52,241 bases of DNA from UBA8389 sp964472175 (GCA_964472175.1 CAYYJF010000008.1:1-52241), one strand, 5' to 3'; positions 40,642 through 49,236 are shown, counted from the stretch's first letter. Notes: generated by a model from the letters alone, not told the origin. Numbers and translations: made by a program.

Positions 40642-41649
40642 ATGGCTCAACCCGTTCAAAAAAACGGTTTGTTCGATTCGATTTTTCGAAGAATTCGGAC
40701 TGCTTACAAACATCCATACAGTAAGGAAGTCCGAATTTTTCTTGTTTTTTTTCTCTTGTCATTTTTTTTCTGGTGGCTCCAAAGTTTGCAGGAACCCAGT
40801 GAAACAGAGCTCCGTATCCCCATCCATTACAATGAGCTCCCCAACAATTTATCCATCACCAATACCCTGCCCAAATACCTGACAGTAACCCTGGGCGATA
40901 AAGGCACCATTCTGTACGAATACATTCGTGACAGAAAAGAATTGTCCATTCAATTAAACCTGCTCGATTTCTACAAAAATTCAGATTTTAGCGAAGTGAC
41001 CTTCTCAGATTTGGAGCGAAAGTTTCGTCTGAAACTGAAATCAACCACCAACATCATCCGCATCAAACCCGAGCGAATCCAATTGGCTTTTTGCAAAGGA
41101 TTGCCTGTGAAATTGCCGGTAAAACTACGTACAGACATCGCTTTCTCACCCCAACACCAATTATCGGGCGAACCTAAGGTCGTACCAACACATGTTTTGG
41201 TCTTTGCTCCTGAATCAAAGGTGAAACAGTTGGAATACATTGAAACAGAATCGCTTATTATTCCGGATTTGGGCGACACACTCACCACAGACATTGAACT
41301 CAAACCCATTGTAGGGGTGCGTTTTGCTCAAACAAAAGTTCAGGTAAGTATTCCGGTTGAAGAATACACCGAAAAAACGCTCCAAATACCTGTAATGGGC
41401 TTGAATTTCCCCCCAAATACCGCTTTGTTGGCATTTCCACAACAAGTGCGTGTGACTTTTTTTGTCGGACTCTCCGCTTACAAACGTATTCAGGCAGGAG
41501 ACTTTAAATTGGGTGTAGATTATCAGGAACTACTTCAGTCAAAAAATAGCAACGGCATTGTTCGGGTGATACAAAATCCAAAGAACGTGACCAACATTCG
41601 CATCACGCCATCGACTGTTGAATGCATCGTAGAAAAAACCAAGCAATGA
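40642..41649 (+). CDS. YbbR-domain protein (CdaR-like)
   Basis: A 335-residue membrane-anchored protein. After an N-terminal cytoplasmic tail, one membrane helix (IFLVFFLLSFFFWWLQSL, about 31-48) is followed by YbbR-type beta repeats in the extracytoplasmic part, including FCKGLPVKLPVKLRTDIAF and IPVMGLNFPPNTALLAFPQQ. In Firmicutes CdaR controls the diadenylate cyclase CdaA, but no cdaA gene is in this window, so that role is not supported here. Its stop overlaps the coaE start by 4 bases. Confidence 0.88.
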   Translation: MAQPVQKNGLFDSIFRRIRTAYKHPYSKEVRIFLVFFLLSFFFWWLQSLQEPSETELRIPIHYNELPNNLSITNTLPKYLTVTLGDKGTILYEYIRDRKELSIQLNLLDFYKNSDFSEVTFSDLERKFRLKLKSTTNIIRIKPERIQLAFCKGLPVKLPVKLRTDIAFSPQHQLSGEPKVVPTHVLVFAPESKVKQLEYIETESLIIPDLGDTLTTDIELKPIVGVRFAQTKVQVSIPVEEYTEKTLQIPVMGLNFPPNTALLAFPQQVRVTFFVGLSAYKRIQAGDFKLGVDYQELLQSKNSNGIVRVIQNPKNVTNIRITPSTVECIVEKTKQ

Positions 41650-42230
41650 AGCGGATAGGATTAACCGGTGGAATAGGGAGCGGCAAATCCATTGTTGCCG
41701 ATTTGTTCAGGGTTTTTGACATCCCTGTCTATGATGCAGACGTGCGTTCTAAAGAGTTATGCATCAGCAATGCCTATTTGATTGATGCATTAAAAAGTTT
41801 GTATGGATCAGAAGTCTATTTGAATCATGGACAATTGAATAAGCCTTTTATGGCCTCAAAAATGTTTGCCGATGCGAACTTGTTGAAACAAACCAACCAA
41901 TTGATACATCCCATTGTTGCGACAGATTTTTCAGAATGGGCTGAAGCACAAGAGGCAGAAATGGTAGTGCAGGAGTCCGCCTTGATTTTCGAATCCAATT
42001 TAGATTATTTATTCGATGCCGTTATTTGCGTAGCTGCACCAACGCCATTGCGTATAAAACGGGTTTGTGATCGCAATCATTGCTCAGAACAAGAGGTCTT
42101 AGAACGAATGCGCAGACAGTTGCCGGAAAATGAAAAAATAAGCAGGTCGGATTTTGTGGTGGTAAACGATGGTAAAGAGCCACTCATCCCTCAAATCCAA
42201 AATATAATAGCCTCACTATCAGAATTATAG
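41646..42230 (+). CDS. coaE: Dephospho-CoA kinase
   Basis: Last enzyme of coenzyme A synthesis: phosphorylates dephospho-CoA at the 3' hydroxyl. The 194-residue protein opens MKRIGLTGGIGSGKSIVADL with the P-loop GGIGSGKS, keeps the substrate-binding YDADVRSKEL, VVQESALIFES and VCVAAP-type regions (VICVAAPTPLRIKRVCDRN), and ends in the lid and SDFVVVNDG. The ATG at 41646 lies within the ybbR stop codon (ATGA), eight codons after an alternative start; the coupled start gives the family N-terminus. Confidence 0.96.
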   Translation: MKRIGLTGGIGSGKSIVADLFRVFDIPVYDADVRSKELCISNAYLIDALKSLYGSEVYLNHGQLNKPFMASKMFADANLLKQTNQLIHPIVATDFSEWAEAQEAEMVVQESALIFESNLDYLFDAVICVAAPTPLRIKRVCDRNHCSEQEVLERMRRQLPENEKISRSDFVVVNDGKEPLIPQIQNIIASLSEL

Positions 42231-42275
42231 ATTATATTTTAAACATCAAATTTAAACCAGCAGTACCGTATAGTT

Positions 42276-42737
42276 ATGTTAAGAAAAATTGTTGCCGTTT
42301 CGGGTAAACCCGGTTTGTTCAAAGTCTTGTCACAAGGAAAAAACATGTTGATCGTTGAATCATTGACCGACAAGAAAAGAATTCCCATCCATGCCACGGA
42401 GAAAGTCGTGTCACTTGGTGATATTTCCATGTACACTGAAAGTGAAGACAAACCACTCAATGAAATATTGGAAAACCTGAAAACCCTCGAAAAAGGAAAT
42501 AAAGCAAGCCTGGATCCCAAATCTGACAACGACGCATTGCGCAAATATTTTGCCACCATTGTTCCCGATTTTGACCAGGAAAGAGTTTATCCAAGCGATA
42601 TCAGAAAATTGATTCAATGGTATAACTTGCTCATGGAAACCGGAAATACCGATTTTTCCATTGCAGAAGAATCCAAAGATGGTGCGTCCACAGAAGTAGC
42701 ATCCAATGCTGCTGAAACCAATGCAGCAGAAGCATAA
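42276..42737 (+). CDS. DUF5606 family protein
   Basis: A 153-residue soluble protein conserved in Bacteroidetes, function unknown. It opens MLRKIVAVSGKPGLFKVLSQ, then GKNMLIVESLTDKKRIP, a small beta-rich domain, and a C-terminal helical part (KYFATIVPDFDQERVYPSDI, RKLIQWYNLLMETG). The last 25 residues are Ala, Glu and Asn rich (NAAETNAAEA). It follows coaE by 45 bases. A TATATTTT just upstream is one base from the -7 consensus. Confidence 0.9.
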   Translation: MLRKIVAVSGKPGLFKVLSQGKNMLIVESLTDKKRIPIHATEKVVSLGDISMYTESEDKPLNEILENLKTLEKGNKASLDPKSDNDALRKYFATIVPDFDQERVYPSDIRKLIQWYNLLMETGNTDFSIAEESKDGASTEVASNAAETNAAEA

Positions 42738-42789
42738 TTCTGTTTATTTTAATGAATTATAACTACCGGTAAATCCAAGCATTGAAGCT

Positions 42790-43113
42790 ATGAACGAAAA
42801 CGAAGATTTAATTTACGACGACGATGAAGCTGTACGCTTTATCCGGAACTACATTCCCCAGGAATTGAAAGAAAAATTCAGCGATGACGACATTTGCTAC
42901 ATCGTTGATTTGATTTACGAATTTTATGAAGAAAAAGGTTATTTGGAAGATTCCGAGACTGAAGTGGAAATTGACTTGGATGAATTGACCGAATTCGTTG
43001 TAAAACAGTCACATAAAGATGAAGTAGGCAGCTATACCGAAGAAGAAATTCAATTTGTGGTAGATGCAGAAATCGCCTATTGTGATTCTATTGGAATGTT
43101 TGAGGCCGAATAA
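42790..43113 (+). CDS. Acidic conserved protein of unknown function
   Basis: A 107-residue, strongly acidic protein (about a third Asp and Glu) that is probably helical. It opens MNENEDLIYDDDEAVRFIRN and carries YIPQELKEKFSDDDICYIVD, then FYEEKGYLEDSE and VVDAEIAYCDSIGMFEAE. To my memory similar proteins are conserved across Bacteroidetes, but no function is assigned. It follows DUF5606 by 52 bases, and its stop codon sits in the loop of a hairpin that ends transcription against recA. Confidence 0.8.
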   Translation: MNENEDLIYDDDEAVRFIRNYIPQELKEKFSDDDICYIVDLIYEFYEEKGYLEDSETEVEIDLDELTEFVVKQSHKDEVGSYTEEEIQFVVDAEIAYCDSIGMFEAE

Positions 43114-43125
43114 GCCTCAAACATT
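43095..43125. terminator. Bidirectional hairpin between the acidic protein gene and recA
   Basis: AATGTTTGAGGC (43095-43106) pairs perfectly over 12 bases with GCCTCAAACATT (43114-43125). The 7-base loop CGAATAA holds the stop codon of the + strand gene. It is followed by TTTTCC on the + strand, a weak T-tract, and recA converges 18 bases further. Confidence 0.7.
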
Positions 43126-43143
43126 TTCCAAAGAATCAATAAG

Positions 43144-44178
43144 TTAGGATTTGTGCGCAGCTTGAATGGCAGCGTAAATTTCTGACTCAATTTGTTCAGC
43201 CAATTCCGGATTTGAGCGCATAATTTCTTTGGCTGCCTCGCGGCCCTGAGCCAATTTGGTGTCTTGATAGCTATACCAGGAGCCACTCTTTTTGATGATG
43301 CCCAATTCTGATCCCATATCAATGATTTCGCCCGATTTGGAAATCCCTTCACCATACATGATGTCAAATTCAGCTTTCCTAAAGGGGGGAGCCACTTTGT
43401 TTTTAACCACTTTGACACGCGTTTGGCTACCCAAAATTTCTTCACCGTCTTTGATTTGACCAATGCGGCGAATGTCCAGACGCACTGAAGCATAAAACTT
43501 CAAGGCATTACCACCAGTGGTCGTTTCTGGATTTCCGAACATGACCCCGATTTTTTCACGCAATTGATTGATAAAAATGCAGGTCGTATTGGTTTTACTG
43601 ATGGTTGAAGTCAATTTACGAAGTGCTTGCGACATCAAACGGGCTTGCAAACCCACTTTGTTTTCACCCATATCGCCCTCAATTTCAGCTTTGGGTGTCA
43701 AGGCAGCGACGGAGTCAATTACGATGATGTCAATGGCCGATGAACGGATGAGTTGTTCTGTGATTTCCAATGCTTGTTCTCCGTTGTCTGGTTGTGAAAT
43801 CCACAAGTTTTCAATATCCACACCCAATTTTTCTGCATAAAAACGATCAAAAGCATGTTCCGCATCAATAAAGGCAGCAATACCACCGTTTTTTTGTGCT
43901 TCTGCTATGGCATGAATGGCCAATGTGGTTTTACCTGACGATTCAGGGCCATAAATTTCAATCACACGACCTCTTGGAAATCCCCCAACACCGAGGGCTA
44001 CATTTAGGGCAATCGAACCACTTGAAATCACAGGCACATTTTCTACAATGTCATCACCCAATTTCATGATCGAGCCTTTGCCGTAGCTCTTCTCGATTTT
44101 TTCCATGGCAGCTTGAAGTGCCTTTAGCTTTTCATTTGCAGGTGACTTTTGTTCAGTCAATTCTTTTTCTTTTGCCAT
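43144..44178 (-). CDS. recA: Recombinase RecA
   Basis: ATP-dependent strand-exchange protein and SOS co-protease. The 344-residue protein starts MAKEKELTEQKSPANEKLKA, has the P-loop GPESSGKTTLAIHAIAEAQK (about 73-81), the MAW-like region (DSVAALTPKAEIEGDMGENK) that carries the DNA-binding L1, FINQLREKIGVMFGNPETTT with loop L2, and ends with the C-terminal domain. The frame is open 19 codons upstream, but that part contains the promoter; the ATG at 44178 gives the family start. No LexA-type operator is evident to me in the 130-base upstream gap. It is convergent with the acidic protein gene. Confidence 0.97.
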   Translation of the reverse strand: MAKEKELTEQKSPANEKLKALQAAMEKIEKSYGKGSIMKLGDDIVENVPVISSGSIALNVALGVGGFPRGRVIEIYGPESSGKTTLAIHAIAEAQKNGGIAAFIDAEHAFDRFYAEKLGVDIENLWISQPDNGEQALEITEQLIRSSAIDIIVIDSVAALTPKAEIEGDMGENKVGLQARLMSQALRKLTSTISKTNTTCIFINQLREKIGVMFGNPETTTGGNALKFYASVRLDIRRIGQIKDGEEILGSQTRVKVVKNKVAPPFRKAEFDIMYGEGISKSGEIIDMGSELGIIKKSGSWYSYQDTKLAQGREAAKEIMRSNPELAEQIESEIYAAIQAAHKS

Positions 44179-44232
44179 TATTGAGGGGATATAAAGTTTA
44201 GCATGTTTAAAATAATGATATTTGAATTGCAC

Positions 44233-44240
44233 CAAAGATA
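44233..44240 (-). promoter_or_regulatory. Candidate -7 element of recA
   Basis: TATCTTTG on the - strand matches the consensus and lies 54 bases upstream of the recA ATG. No clear -33 element is visible. Confidence 0.4.
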
Positions 44241-44308
44241 CATCAAATACTTTATTTCGAACACGAAAGCAATGTTAAATATAAATAAAATATAAAATAA
44301 TTAATTGT

Positions 44309-45502
44309 TTATAATTCGAGATCAATATCGAAGTATTCTTTCCATGGAAGCCCATTTTCAGCCAATGCTTTCAGAAATGGATCCGGATTAAATTCTTCCA
44401 CATTGTAAACGCCGGCCTTTTTCCAATGTCCCTGGAAAAACATCATGGCACCACACATGGCAGGAACGCCTGTGGTATAGCTGACACCCTGCGCACCTGT
44501 TTCTTTAAAGGCAGCTTCATGGCTGCAATTGTTGTACACCGCATAGGTGCGCTCTTTGCCATCTTTGATGCCCCGAATGCGACAGCCGATGGAGGTTTCT
44601 CCGGTATAGTTTTCTCCCAAATCACCTGGATCTGGCAAAACAGCCTTCAGAAACTGGATGGGAATAATTTCCACGCCATTGTACATGACAGGGTCAATTC
44701 TGGCCATGCCGATGTTTTGAATCACGCGCAAATGGGTGAGGTATTCCTGACCGAAAGTCATCCAGAAACGGGCTCTTTTGAGGGTAGGGAAATTTTTCAC
44801 CAAAGACTCCAACTCTTCGTGGTAAATCAAATATGATTCTTTGGGGCCTACATTCGGATAATTCAGGGCCTTGTGAATTTCGTGGGGTTCGGTTGTGACC
44901 CAAGCACCATTTTCCCAATATTTGCCCTTTTGAGTCACCTCCCGAATGTTGATTTCCGGATTGAAGTTGGTGGCAAAGGCTTTGCCGTGATCACCGGCAT
45001 TGCAATCGACAATGTCCAGATAATGCATCTCATCAAAATAATGCTTGGCAGCATAAGCCGTCCAAACCTGGGTCACTCCGGGGTCAAATCCACAACCCAA
45101 AATGGCTGTCAATCCGGCTTCCTTAAAACGCTCCTGATACGCCCACTGCCAGGAATACTCAAAATGGGCTTCATCTTTTGGCTCGTAATTGGCTGTATCC
45201 AAATAGTTTACGCCACAAGCCAGGCAAGCATCCATGATGGTTAAATCCTGGTAGGGCAGGGCTACGTTGATGACCAATTCAGGCTTTTCTTTTTCAAACA
45301 ATGCAATGAGTTGTTGCACATCATCGGCATCAACCTGAGCAGTTTGAATGCGGTTTCCGCCAACTGCTTGCGCTATGGCATCACATTTGGCCTGCGTTCT
45401 GCTGGCCAAAACTATCTCGTTAAAAACTTCTGGATGTTGCGCCAACTTGTGTGCGACTACTGTTCCCACACCTCCGGCACCAATCTGGAGTACTTTTCCC
45501 AT
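44309..45502 (-). CDS. Saccharopine dehydrogenase-family enzyme (carboxynorspermidine dehydrogenase-like)
   Basis: NAD(P)-dependent reductive-amination enzyme of 397 residues. It opens MGKVLQIGAGGVGTVVAHKL, a classic dinucleotide-binding loop, and carries INVALPYQDLTIMDACLACG, NYLDTANYEPKDEAHFEYSW and ILGCGFDPGVTQVWTAYAAK, features of the carboxynorspermidine dehydrogenase branch rather than fungal lysine enzymes. That branch makes carboxynorspermidine or carboxyspermidine for polyamines together with NspC decarboxylase; no nspC is present here, so the assignment is by family alone. The ATG at 45502 is chosen because the upstream extension lies in the promoter region. Confidence 0.88.
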   Translation of the reverse strand: MGKVLQIGAGGVGTVVAHKLAQHPEVFNEIVLASRTQAKCDAIAQAVGGNRIQTAQVDADDVQQLIALFEKEKPELVINVALPYQDLTIMDACLACGVNYLDTANYEPKDEAHFEYSWQWAYQERFKEAGLTAILGCGFDPGVTQVWTAYAAKHYFDEMHYLDIVDCNAGDHGKAFATNFNPEINIREVTQKGKYWENGAWVTTEPHEIHKALNYPNVGPKESYLIYHEELESLVKNFPTLKRARFWMTFGQEYLTHLRVIQNIGMARIDPVMYNGVEIIPIQFLKAVLPDPGDLGENYTGETSIGCRIRGIKDGKERTYAVYNNCSHEAAFKETGAQGVSYTTGVPAMCGAMMFFQGHWKKAGVYNVEEFNPDPFLKALAENGLPWKEYFDIDLEL

Positions 45503-45546
45503 AGCTTCTTGAATCGTATTGCGACAAACAAAAAATAATTTGATGG

Positions 45547-45554
45547 CAAAGGTA
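45547..45554 (-). promoter_or_regulatory. Candidate -7 element of the saccharopine dehydrogenase-like gene
   Basis: TACCTTTG on the - strand, an exact match, ends 44 bases before the ATG at 45502. It is divergent from the TPP-riboswitch transcript, whose -7-like TACCTTCG is at 45589-45596. Confidence 0.4.
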
Positions 45555-45602
45555 CAAAAAAAAGGCTTCATCATTTCGGAAATAGTTGTACCTTCGCAAC
45601 GA

Positions 45603-45682
45603 TTTTAGGGGTGTTTCGGGAAACCGAGGCTGAGATAATACCCTTTGAACCGGAAGTAGATAATCCTACCGTCGGGAAAAAG
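45603..45682 (+). ncRNA. TPP riboswitch (THI element)
   Basis: The aptamer core is clear: AGGGGTG (45607-45613), GGCTGAGATAATACCC with CTGAGA at 45630-45635, CTTTGAACC ending at 45651, then GATAATCCTACCGTCGGGAA. These are the conserved pyrimidine- and pyrophosphate-sensor regions of thiamine-pyrophosphate riboswitches. A TACCTTCG -7-like element at 45589-45596 would start the transcript just before P1. Downstream there is a small GCAC/GTGC hairpin but no T-tract, so control probably acts on translation of the receptor gene rather than by termination. Confidence 0.95.
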
Positions 45683-45759
45683 AACGCACAACGTGCACAT
45701 ATTGGTATCCTTCTCTTTTGTACCCCTTTTTATTGTTTCACTTTAATTTAAAAGAAAAC

Positions 45760-47949
45760 ATGAAAAGGTTTTTTTTATGCCTGATGGTGGCTTCTACCAT
45801 CTCTTTGACCGCAGTTTATGCGAAAAATGATTCCGTTCGAATCAACACTCTGAAAGAAGTGTCTGTCGTTGGCAACAACGCAAGTGCCAAAACGCCGGTG
45901 GCTCAAACCAACCTGAGTGTCGATGACATTCGTTTGATGCCCACCGCCAACAACATGCCGCACGTGCTTTGGATGACCCCATCCCTGGTGGCCTTTGCTG
46001 AGAATGGCACAGGGACAGGGTACAGCTATATGCGCATTCGTGGGGTGGATGCGTCACGCATCAATGTGACCCTGAACGGTATCCCGCAAAACAATCCCGA
46101 ATCTCAGGAAATGTATTGGGTGGACATCCCCGATTTGGCTTCCGGACTGCAACAAATTCAGGTACAACGCGGGGTGGGAACCTCCACCCATGGTTCGGCA
46201 GCCTTTGGCGGCAGCATCAACATGAGTACCCTTTTGCCGGGAACAAAACCCTATGTTGAATCCACAACCAGTGTGGGCAGCTATGCCACTTTTCAGGAAA
46301 ATTTGGCTGCAGGTTCAGGCATTTTGCCTTCAGGTTTGGCCTTCGATGTCCGTTATTCCTTTTTGAATTCAGACGGGTATATCCGAAACGGCTGGTGTGA
46401 CCACACTTCCCTGATTGCTTCGTTGTCAAAAATTTCAGACCGTTCCTTTGTGAAATTCAATTACATCTATGGCAAAGAAAATACAGGCATTACCTGGGAA
46501 GGTATTTCACAAAGTCAATTTGATGCAGATCCCACGTACAATCCCGCAGGAGCCAAGCCCGATGGCAGCTGGTACAACAACGAAAGTGACAACTACTGGC
46601 AACACCATTTTCAACTGTTTCATACCCTGAAAGTAAACGATAATCTGGATATTAAAACCACCTTGAACTATACAGACGGATTTGGGTATTATGAGCAGTA
46701 TAAACAAAAAAAAACGCTGAAATCCATTGGCATCAATGTGGTCGATACCACCGATTTGATTCGCCAAAAAAGCATGGACAACGGCTATTTTGTGGGTCTT
46801 CTCGATTTGGATTATCACAAAGATAACCTGCGTGTGCATGGCGGTGGTTTGTATTCCTTTTTTGACGGAGACCACTATGGAAAAATCATATGGGCAAACA
46901 ACAACCCCAACGTTCCTGTCAATTACGAATGGGGACGCAACAACGCTATAAAAACAGATGCAAATGCTTTCATCAGAGCCGATTACGATGCAACCGACAA
47001 GCTCAGTTATTGGCTGGACATGCAATACCGTTATGTGGGTTACAAGATGAGCGGTCTGGACGATGACGATTTGGAAGACATGTCACAGAGCAGAAAATGG
47101 CATTTTTTCAACCCCAAAGCCGGTGTTTTCTACAACATCGATGCCCAAACCCATGTTTTTGCTTCGGTGGCAATTGCACACAGGGAACCAACCAGAGCAG
47201 ACATCAAGGATGCCCGTAAATACGGCAATGCAGACAAAATCAAAGCCGAAAGAATGACAGATTTTGAACTGGGTTATCAGTTCGATAACCAAGAATGGAT
47301 GCTGGGTGTAAATCTGTACGGCATGTTTTACAAAGACCAATTGGTGGCTACAGGCAAACTCAATGATGTTGGGTATGCTTTGATGGAAAATGTTCCGAAC
47401 AGCCACAGAACCGGCATGGAACTGCAATTCGGATTCAAACCCAATAGTTGGCTGCAATTCGATGCCAATGCCACATTTAGCCAAAATTTGGTGCAGGATT
47501 ATACAGTTTGGTACGATACCTACGACAATGATGCCGATTGGGGTTCACCCAGTGCTCAACTCAGCAAACATTTTGACGAAATGGAATTGCCCTATTCTCC
47601 CGAAGTGGTTGCAGCCATAGCACTCACGGTTAAACCTTTGGATAAACTGAGCATACAGGCCACCCTCAAACATGTGGGTTCACAATACATCACCAATGCC
47701 CAAAATGAGGATTTGAAATTGAGCGATTATCAGCATGTGAATATTTCAGCCAACCACCAATTTAAATTGTTCAAGGGTTTGAGCGCAGAAATTGGTTTGC
47801 ATTGCAACAATGTCTTGAATCGCGTGTATGCCTGCAATGCCTGGGGTTATGAAGCCCGTTTTGAAAATGGTGCACCTGCCTATACAGAGAAAGGACTTTA
47901 CGTGGTTGCACCAAGAAATTATTTGGCCAAATTGAGTTTGAAATTCTAA
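45760..47949 (+). CDS. TonB-dependent receptor under TPP control, probable thiamine uptake
   Basis: Outer-membrane receptor of 729 residues after the ATG at 45760, which gives a signal peptide (MKRFFLCLMVASTISLTAVY, cleavage after YA). The plug domain begins KEVSVVGNNASAKTPVAQTN and includes the MRIRGVDASRINVTLNGIPQ and SGLQQIQVQRGVGTSTHGSA segments, followed by a 22-strand-type barrel ending AKLSLKF with the C-terminal Phe typical of outer-membrane barrels. The riboswitch 78 bases upstream points to a thiamine or thiamine-precursor ligand, as known for Bacteroides outer-membrane thiamine receptors. The usual inner-membrane partner PnuT is not present here. Confidence 0.92.
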   Translation: MKRFFLCLMVASTISLTAVYAKNDSVRINTLKEVSVVGNNASAKTPVAQTNLSVDDIRLMPTANNMPHVLWMTPSLVAFAENGTGTGYSYMRIRGVDASRINVTLNGIPQNNPESQEMYWVDIPDLASGLQQIQVQRGVGTSTHGSAAFGGSINMSTLLPGTKPYVESTTSVGSYATFQENLAAGSGILPSGLAFDVRYSFLNSDGYIRNGWCDHTSLIASLSKISDRSFVKFNYIYGKENTGITWEGISQSQFDADPTYNPAGAKPDGSWYNNESDNYWQHHFQLFHTLKVNDNLDIKTTLNYTDGFGYYEQYKQKKTLKSIGINVVDTTDLIRQKSMDNGYFVGLLDLDYHKDNLRVHGGGLYSFFDGDHYGKIIWANNNPNVPVNYEWGRNNAIKTDANAFIRADYDATDKLSYWLDMQYRYVGYKMSGLDDDDLEDMSQSRKWHFFNPKAGVFYNIDAQTHVFASVAIAHREPTRADIKDARKYGNADKIKAERMTDFELGYQFDNQEWMLGVNLYGMFYKDQLVATGKLNDVGYALMENVPNSHRTGMELQFGFKPNSWLQFDANATFSQNLVQDYTVWYDTYDNDADWGSPSAQLSKHFDEMELPYSPEVVAAIALTVKPLDKLSIQATLKHVGSQYITNAQNEDLKLSDYQHVNISANHQFKLFKGLSAEIGLHCNNVLNRVYACNAWGYEARFENGAPAYTEKGLYVVAPRNYLAKLSLKF

Positions 47950-47963
47950 CGCAATTGTTCGTG

Positions 47964-48011
47964 ACGGGTTGCCAAACCACAAAGGAGTGGAAGGGGAGGC
48001 AACCCGTTTTT
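47964..48011 (+). terminator. Intrinsic terminator of the receptor gene, U-tract overlapping the next promoter
   Basis: ACGGGTTGCC (47964-47973) pairs perfectly with GGCAACCCGT (47998-48007), with an inner CCAC/GTGG pair, and is followed by TTTTT to 48011. The T-run plus G48012 forms the -33 element of the thiamine pyrophosphokinase promoter. Confidence 0.88.
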
Positions 48012-48039
48012 GATTGACATACATTATTCTTTACCTTTG
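48009..48039 (+). promoter_or_regulatory. Promoter of the thiamine pyrophosphokinase gene
   Basis: TTTG (48009-48012), a 19-base spacer and TACCTTTG (48032-48039) give a full match. The ATG at 48056 follows 16 bases later. This separates the kinase from the riboswitch-controlled receptor transcript. Confidence 0.78.
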
Positions 48040-48055
48040 TACCAAACAAAACACC

Positions 48056-48763
48056 ATGCTTGCAATCATATTAGCAGACGGGGATTTCCCGAAAAAGACC
48101 AAAAGACAGGATTTACTCAAACACATGGAACACATCATCTGCTGTGATGGTGCTGCAGAAAAATTACTCGAATTTGGGCGTGAACCAGAAGCCATCGTTG
48201 GCGATATGGACAGTTTGCCTGAAACGCTGAGACATCGTTTTTCTGACCGCATACACACCGTGGATGAACAGGAAACCAACGATCTGACCAAAGCTGTACA
48301 ATATTGCATTGAAAAAGGCTTTGACGAATTGGCCATTTTGGGTGCGACCGGCTTGAGAGAAGACCACACATTGGGCAATATATCTTTGTTGGCTGATTAT
48401 GCCAAACAAGTGAAAAGTATCTGTCTATTAACCGATTATGGACGTATTGATGCGATTTATTTTGGTGGAGAAACCCAGGATGACACCAGCGATTCCTCCG
48501 ATTTAAAAGCCCCTTTGGTGAGCATGACCAGAGACGGAAAATACACCGTTGGACGCTTCGAAAGCTATAGCGGTCAACAAGTGTCCATTTTTTCACTCGA
48601 TCCACAAACTGCCATTTCTACATTGGGTTTGAAATACTCCATTGATGGAAAAAGCCTCACATCCTGGTGGCAAGGAACCCTTAATGAATGCAGCGGGGAG
48701 CAGTTTTCTCTATCCATCGACCGTGGAACACTGCTCGTATATCGTTTGGACCAAGCCGATTAA
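48056..48763 (+). CDS. Thiamine pyrophosphokinase
   Basis: Makes thiamine pyrophosphate from thiamine and ATP. The 235-residue protein has the TPK catalytic domain: MLAIILADGDFPKKTKRQDL at the start, then CCDGAAEKLLEFG, VGDMDSLPETLRHRFSD with the metal-binding Asp pair, ETNDLTKAVQYCIEKGFDEL and GATGLREDHTLGNISLL, followed by the beta-rich C-terminal B1 domain. The frame is open 14 codons upstream into the promoter, so the ATG at 48056 is preferred. Its stop codon TAA overlaps by 4 bases (TTAA) with the stop of the convergent regulator gene. Confidence 0.95.
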   Translation: MLAIILADGDFPKKTKRQDLLKHMEHIICCDGAAEKLLEFGREPEAIVGDMDSLPETLRHRFSDRIHTVDEQETNDLTKAVQYCIEKGFDELAILGATGLREDHTLGNISLLADYAKQVKSICLLTDYGRIDAIYFGGETQDDTSDSSDLKAPLVSMTRDGKYTVGRFESYSGQQVSIFSLDPQTAISTLGLKYSIDGKSLTSWWQGTLNECSGEQFSLSIDRGTLLVYRLDQAD

Positions 48764-49236
48764 TCGTCCAATTCCAAATCAGTTACCGGAACATTTCTTC
48801 TGAAGGCTTCATTGAACGAAATCAAGGTTTCCGTCCTGGATAAACCAAGCGGTTGGAGCTTTTCGTGAATGATGCTCAACATATGCTTGTTGTTTTTGGC
48901 ATAAATCTTGATAAACATGTCATATTGTCCTGTCGTGTAGTGACATTCAACCACTTCAGGGATTTTGAGCAATTCTGCCAAAACATGTTTGAACTGTCCT
49001 GGGTCTTTTAAAAAAATTCCCAGAAAAGCACAGGTTTGATATCCAATCTTGTTGGCATCCAGAATAAATTCCGAACCCTTGATGATGCCCAGATTGGTCA
49101 ACTTCTGAATGCGTTGATGAATGGCTGCACCCGAAACATTGCATTCTCGTGCAACTTCCAAAAAAGGAATTCTCGCATCAGCGGCAATCATTTTGAGAAT
49201 CTTTTCGTCCAATTTGTCCAATTGATGGTGTCCCAT
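48760..49236 (-). CDS. Lrp/AsnC-family transcriptional regulator
   Basis: A 158-residue feast/famine regulator. The N-terminal winged helix is KLDEKILKMIAADARIPFLE, with ARECNVSGAAIHQRIQKL as the recognition part, and the C-terminal RAM ligand domain runs from TCAFLGIFLKDPGQFKHVLA onward, with VECHYTTGQYDMFIKIYAKN. It lies 11 bases after glgB on the same strand, so it is probably cotranscribed with branching enzyme and the YhcH-like gene. Effector and targets are unknown; Lrp-type proteins often bind amino acids. The stop overlaps the thiamine pyrophosphokinase stop by 4 bases. Confidence 0.94.
   Translation of the reverse strand: MGHHQLDKLDEKILKMIAADARIPFLEVARECNVSGAAIHQRIQKLTNLGIIKGSEFILDANKIGYQTCAFLGIFLKDPGQFKHVLAELLKIPEVVECHYTTGQYDMFIKIYAKNNKHMLSIIHEKLQPLGLSRTETLISFNEAFRRNVPVTDLELDD

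Noticed and set aside
41622..41645. Upstream start of coaE with eight extra codons
   Set aside because: The coupled ATGA start at 41646 gives the normal N-terminus, with the P-loop a few residues in.
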